Assembly (NCBI GenBank): GCA_037903355.1
Contig: JBAJFE010000061.1
Coordinates: 744,001-808,000, forward strand
Reading direction: 5' to 3'
Length of the DNA: 64,000 bases
Origin: Trichuris trichiura
Taxonomy: Eukaryota; Nematoda; Enoplea; Trichinellida; Trichuridae
The notes below the pieces were generated by a model. The model saw nothing but the letters and a program-made list of their open reading frames with translations. It was not told the DNA's origin and searched no databases. Position numbers and translations under genes: made by a program. Shown piece by piece: positions 60,461-64,000 of this stretch. Every line of letters begins with the position of its first letter. The first letter of the stretch is position 1.

Positions 60461-63381
60461 CTATCGATAACGCCGAATTCCAAATGTTATTGTCTTATTA
60501 GCACGCCTTGTAGCGTTGAAATAGGTTGTTCTCCAGGGCCTATCTAGCAACGCAATTGTTCTTCGCAACCACTTCAAGTAATATGGTATGTTCATGAACG
60601 CATGCTTATTAACACTTTCAGAACAGCCTTCAACAATGTTGAATGTCATAATTCCATACAGGACGAATGTATTATTTCTTAAACACGCCAGTGGGCTACC
60701 TGAATCGCCCTAAAGTAGCAATGCAAATGTTGAACAAAGGTTATATGTATACTTTACGTTGTACGCATTTATGTTGATTTAGAGTGAAAATACCAGAGAG
60801 ATCACAACTCTGAGTAGAACCGTCAAAATAACATGCACAGCGTAATGCTACAAGAAAATTCTCAAAATCGGCTAAACGTTGAAGGCAAATAAATACTCAG
60901 CAGCTCCCTTCAGCTGAGACTTGAGAAGTGTCTTGGGTTAAATGCATATTAGATAGTGAATGATTGTTTACTTAAAAGTAACATGAAATTCCTGAACAAC
61001 AGTTCTGACAGTGTACGATGCTGCTGCTGCATCTTGATTATCATATTCGTGTCCGTAAATTTTGCACTGAAGATTCTGGCGCCAAACAGATTTGCAAAAA
61101 TTAAAAAACCTATGGCTATATACCTGTCGTGGTCCAGAGCCGTTCGTATTTCCCCGAGCGCAAATCATGCGGTCTTTGTAGAAAAAACTGTAATTGACTG
61201 TACCTTCGAAGATATACGCGTCGACCTGTTGTAATCTTGTCGCAGGCTTCCCGTTTGCTAAACAGGAATTCGGAGCCATTTTAAGCTGTAAATTAGCAGA
61301 GTATTTTCAAAACCGAAAATAAAGTTGTATTCAAGCTGACGTTAATTGACTAGACATTAAGCGGTGAGTATTTGGAGCTGCGCGCAGGAAGCACCACATC
61401 TTTTCAAATTCGAAAGGTAGTCAACGGGTGATTATGTCAGTTTAATTTAGTTTTGGCTACTTTTTTACGTTAATGGCAATAGCTTATGCATGCAGAATAA
61501 TTTTTGCTTTCATACAAAGTTTAACTTGTAAAACTAGGTCCATTGCATGCGCTTTATGCAATGGCTGCTGGCGGTAATAACAAACAACCAACAACATCTT
61601 AGAAAACGTTCCAAAGCAACGGACAACAGGACTTTACAGCGCGCGGGTCACTCCTAGGTATGCATATTTTAAGGAATACGGTATTTCTGCATTTTTCTTC
61701 TTTCTGAAATTTATGAAAGTTTCTTCTATGAACATATTGACTGTCAGTCAAAGCGTGCGTTAATGATAAAGGAAAACTCAGGCGCCCATAATTTCGTGGA
61801 AGTTTCTTGAAACAAGTAACTATTGCATTAACAAACGGTGGCCAAAGTCTACTGATCGCGAGCGCCAAGTGAGCGTAAAGTAGAGAATACTGTTGCAGAT
61901 GCCGTAAGCTGAAGCAATCTTACTTCATTGCTTTTAAATTAAAAATCCTTGAATAAGACCCATTGAAGGGACTCGCCTCCTTAGATCATATGCAAAAAGT
62001 AACAGAGAAGTGAGAAGAAATGCAAATTGAAAGCTGAGTCGTATCTCCTGTTTTTCCCAATAACTGCTCGTCCATCCGTTGGTGAAACATTCGTTTCACC
62101 TAATTAAACTTATCAGAAGCTGTTAGCAAAGATCAGAAAAGTAAAACATCTTTTTTAAAATGAAACTTACCTGCAAGGCCCCAACCTGCCACTAAACAAC
62201 GACCGTCAATTGGAACCGTCTTTTCATCTTCAGTCGGAAGACATATTCCTTGTATGGATTTGCCATATGTAACCATCTTGTCCAATTTCAGTAACGCTAT
62301 GTCTTCAATGTTTTTGATTTTATTGAATTCCCCAGTAGCTATCTCTTTAACTCTTATATGTTCTGATAAATGAAGGAGAAAACGTGTATCGTGGACGCCA
62401 AGATAAACGTGTACGTCGCTGACATTCACCAGTGGTCCATTGTACATGTGCCTAAAAAGTAGTCCATTTTTTACTAACAGCCATTGCATTTGACTCATCA
62501 TTTTGGTTTTCATAAAAATGAGAGCGCTTCATGTGTAGAGACTTCCATGAATCTTGTCAAGAAAATTGTTTTAGCATAAATAGCCCCTGGAAACTGCTTT
62601 AAAATGAAATCATGAAACCCGTTAGGGTACAGAGGAAAAAGTGGTAGGCGCGCTATAAGCAGAAACGCTTATTCTCTAAATTCAATAGAACTTACTAAGC
62701 ATAACTTCATATTTCTTAATGCTTACGACGTTAGTATTATTACTTGAACAGAGCATTCACAATCCACTTACCTATTCAATAGGCGACGGATGGAATATGT
62801 GATTTTCTCCCATAATTTCGGACTTTCAAAGTCTGACCTATTAATAGAAGAAAGTAAGTTTATTCTTCGTGATCCCAGCAATTAGAAAAGGTCTTTCAAA
62901 AGCACCTCATGGTAGAATCCGTGGCAGCCTATTCGCAACATAGAACCTTTTGTTAATGCAAATGAGATGTCCGATCTCGTCGAAACCAAGAAAAGAAAAA
63001 GTGCACTAATTACAGCTAAAGAAGTTCAACCTATTGCATGCAAGTTTTCCCGTTTAGGAAGAAAATCCATCGCCTTAACTAAATGGAAGTTGCGTCTCCT
63101 ACGTGATGGTTCATCAGAATGTTAACGTATAGTTATAATAATTAGCAGACTTACGTATCGACGACACAGTGCGCGGCAGTCAGTACCAAATCTGAAGTGT
63201 TGCCTTCTTTCCAGTGTATTAGACTTCCTCCGCATCTTTTGCGGTACCCTTTCATGTTGGTGATAATCAATGCCTGCCATGGATGCGAATTTTCTCTTGC
63301 TTCAATTCCATTCACAATGCGATTTCCAACACGCCCTTTCGACCCGAAAACCGGTTTAAAAAATGGTCTGCCGCACGTTTC
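60461..63381 (-). CDS. SP10, S1A serine protease with GDSGS and extended tail, signal exon outside window
   Basis: Exons visible: E2 63155-63381, E3 62772-62837, E4 62171-62451, E5 61124-61257, E6 60461-60709 (TAG stop). No signal-peptide exon was found in 63382-64000, so E1 should lie to the right of the window. E2 begins ETCGRPFFKP, with activation at NR|IVNG, the closest of the set to the classical IVGG. HSHPW is replaced by NSHPW. Catalytic His sits in LTAAHC, Asp in EDIALLKL and Ser in GDSGSP. E6 ends with an extra basic tail of about 25 residues (RPWRTTYFNATRRANKT, then GIRRYR) with two sequons. The segment before GDSGS reads SGPRQ, with Gly189 and no Cys191. An AATAAA signal lies about 71 bases past the stop. 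Like SP8 it combines GDSGS with a long tail. Confidence 0.88.
62060..62110 (+). mobile_element. PLE fragment in SP10 intron 4
   Basis: TAACTGCTCGTCCATCCGTT is a single decayed segment of the 58.6-kb family. Confidence 0.45.
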
Positions 63382-64000
63382 CTACGGTGAGTTGCTTTTA
63401 ACGATCAAACGGCTGCGAGGCAAAAATGTTCGGAACTGTGAACTATTAACACTTCAATCGATGTAGCGGGAAAGCATTTGAGTAGCTAATCACCTACTGC
63501 GCCTACGTGCTCTCCTTACTTGTCGAACACTTTCTGGTGACCATGCTGAGAGGCAAATTTCTGATGCAAAGTTCTTGGTACCAAATGGTTTCTGTTCTAA
63601 CAGAAGCTGAGTTTATTTTGAAGGAATAAATCAGCCATTTTTAACATCTTCAAATTTGGAGATATTCTTTCCGCACGTGCCAACACTTTTTAAGCGGGAA
63701 AGGAGGCAATCAAAAGGGACAACGTCTGTTGAGCATTCCAAGTATGGTGATACATCGCGGCCATTTCCATAAAGATTCGCTGGCCTCCACTTATGCATGA
63801 TTTTGCTGCAAAATGATACCATGTCTGTTTTAAGAAATTTCAGCAGCCTCTCGCAAAACTTTCGATAATCTTGTTAAGCTGCCTGCAATAGAAGTCTGCA
63901 GTGACTGCCTGACACGATTCCAGCAGTTCAGGATACACCATAGCTACTTGATTCCACCAGACATAAATGAGTACTTCTTTACTATGGATATTGGCCTTCG
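63382..64000. other. SP10 intron 1, right edge
   Basis: No signal-peptide exon was found. In complete paralogs intron 1 runs about 0.5-1.8 kb, so E1 should fall outside the window. Confidence 0.6.

Noticed and set aside
1..64000. CRISPR array, prokaryotic operon or viral genome content
   Set aside because: Repeats are transposon-derived or simple; genes have introns and polyadenylation signals.

Overview
The window is eukaryotic DNA, AT-rich, with short coding exons, GT-AG introns and several retroelement and DNA-transposon insertions. Almost all supported coding content is one tandem array of ten secreted chymotrypsin-fold (S1A) serine protease genes, all on the minus strand, numbered here SP1 (left) to SP10 (right). 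The proteins and the many Penelope-like retroelement (PLE) pieces suggest an arthropod, most likely a chelicerate such as a tick. That assignment rests on family knowledge and is not proven by the sequence.

Every gene follows the same six-exon plan: E1 signal peptide; E2 pro-segment, Arg|Ile activation site and catalytic His; E3 a 19-22 codon insert; E4 catalytic Asp; E5; E6 starting exactly at GDSGG/GDSGS with catalytic Ser and the stop. Intron phases are 0, 2, 2, 1, 0 in all. SP1 (1-4103) is cut by the left edge and has lost sight of E5 and E6. SP2 (5314-10488), SP4 (22405-26617), SP5 (27906-33251), SP6 (35559-40186), SP7 (42526-48036), SP8 (49700-53741) and SP9 (55094-59162) are complete. 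SP10 (60461-63381) lacks E1, beyond the right edge. SP3 (12934-19398) has exon 2 split by a 1.3-kb inverted-repeat DNA transposon. A relic Asp exon at 42011-42110 marks a lost eleventh copy.

SP1-SP6 form one subfamily (E3 basic, ending near LFKR). SP7-SP10 form a second (E3 less basic, NG/NR end). Within the set, SP7/SP8 and SP9/SP10 are closest pairs, and SP5/SP6 and SP2/SP3 share intron and upstream sequence, so the array grew by repeated local duplication. Each gene whose E1 is visible has a conserved block 25-100 bases upstream of the start codon, so the genes may share transcriptional control.

The proteases should be secreted zymogens. All visible triads are intact, but the S1 pocket is not trypsin-like: position 189 reads Gly and 226 Gln/His/Glu/Val, the Cys191 and Cys168 positions are empty, and the 60-loop is greatly enlarged.

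Between and inside the genes lie PLE copies in inverted head-to-head arrangements with 13-17 bp target duplications. They carry GIY-YIG endonuclease tails and hammerhead-ribozyme-like motifs with covarying stems. There are also a Ty3/gypsy RNase H fragment split by a PLE, two short CAGTWGAACCT-type inverted-repeat elements and (TA)n repeats. I saw no tRNA, rRNA or CRISPR.
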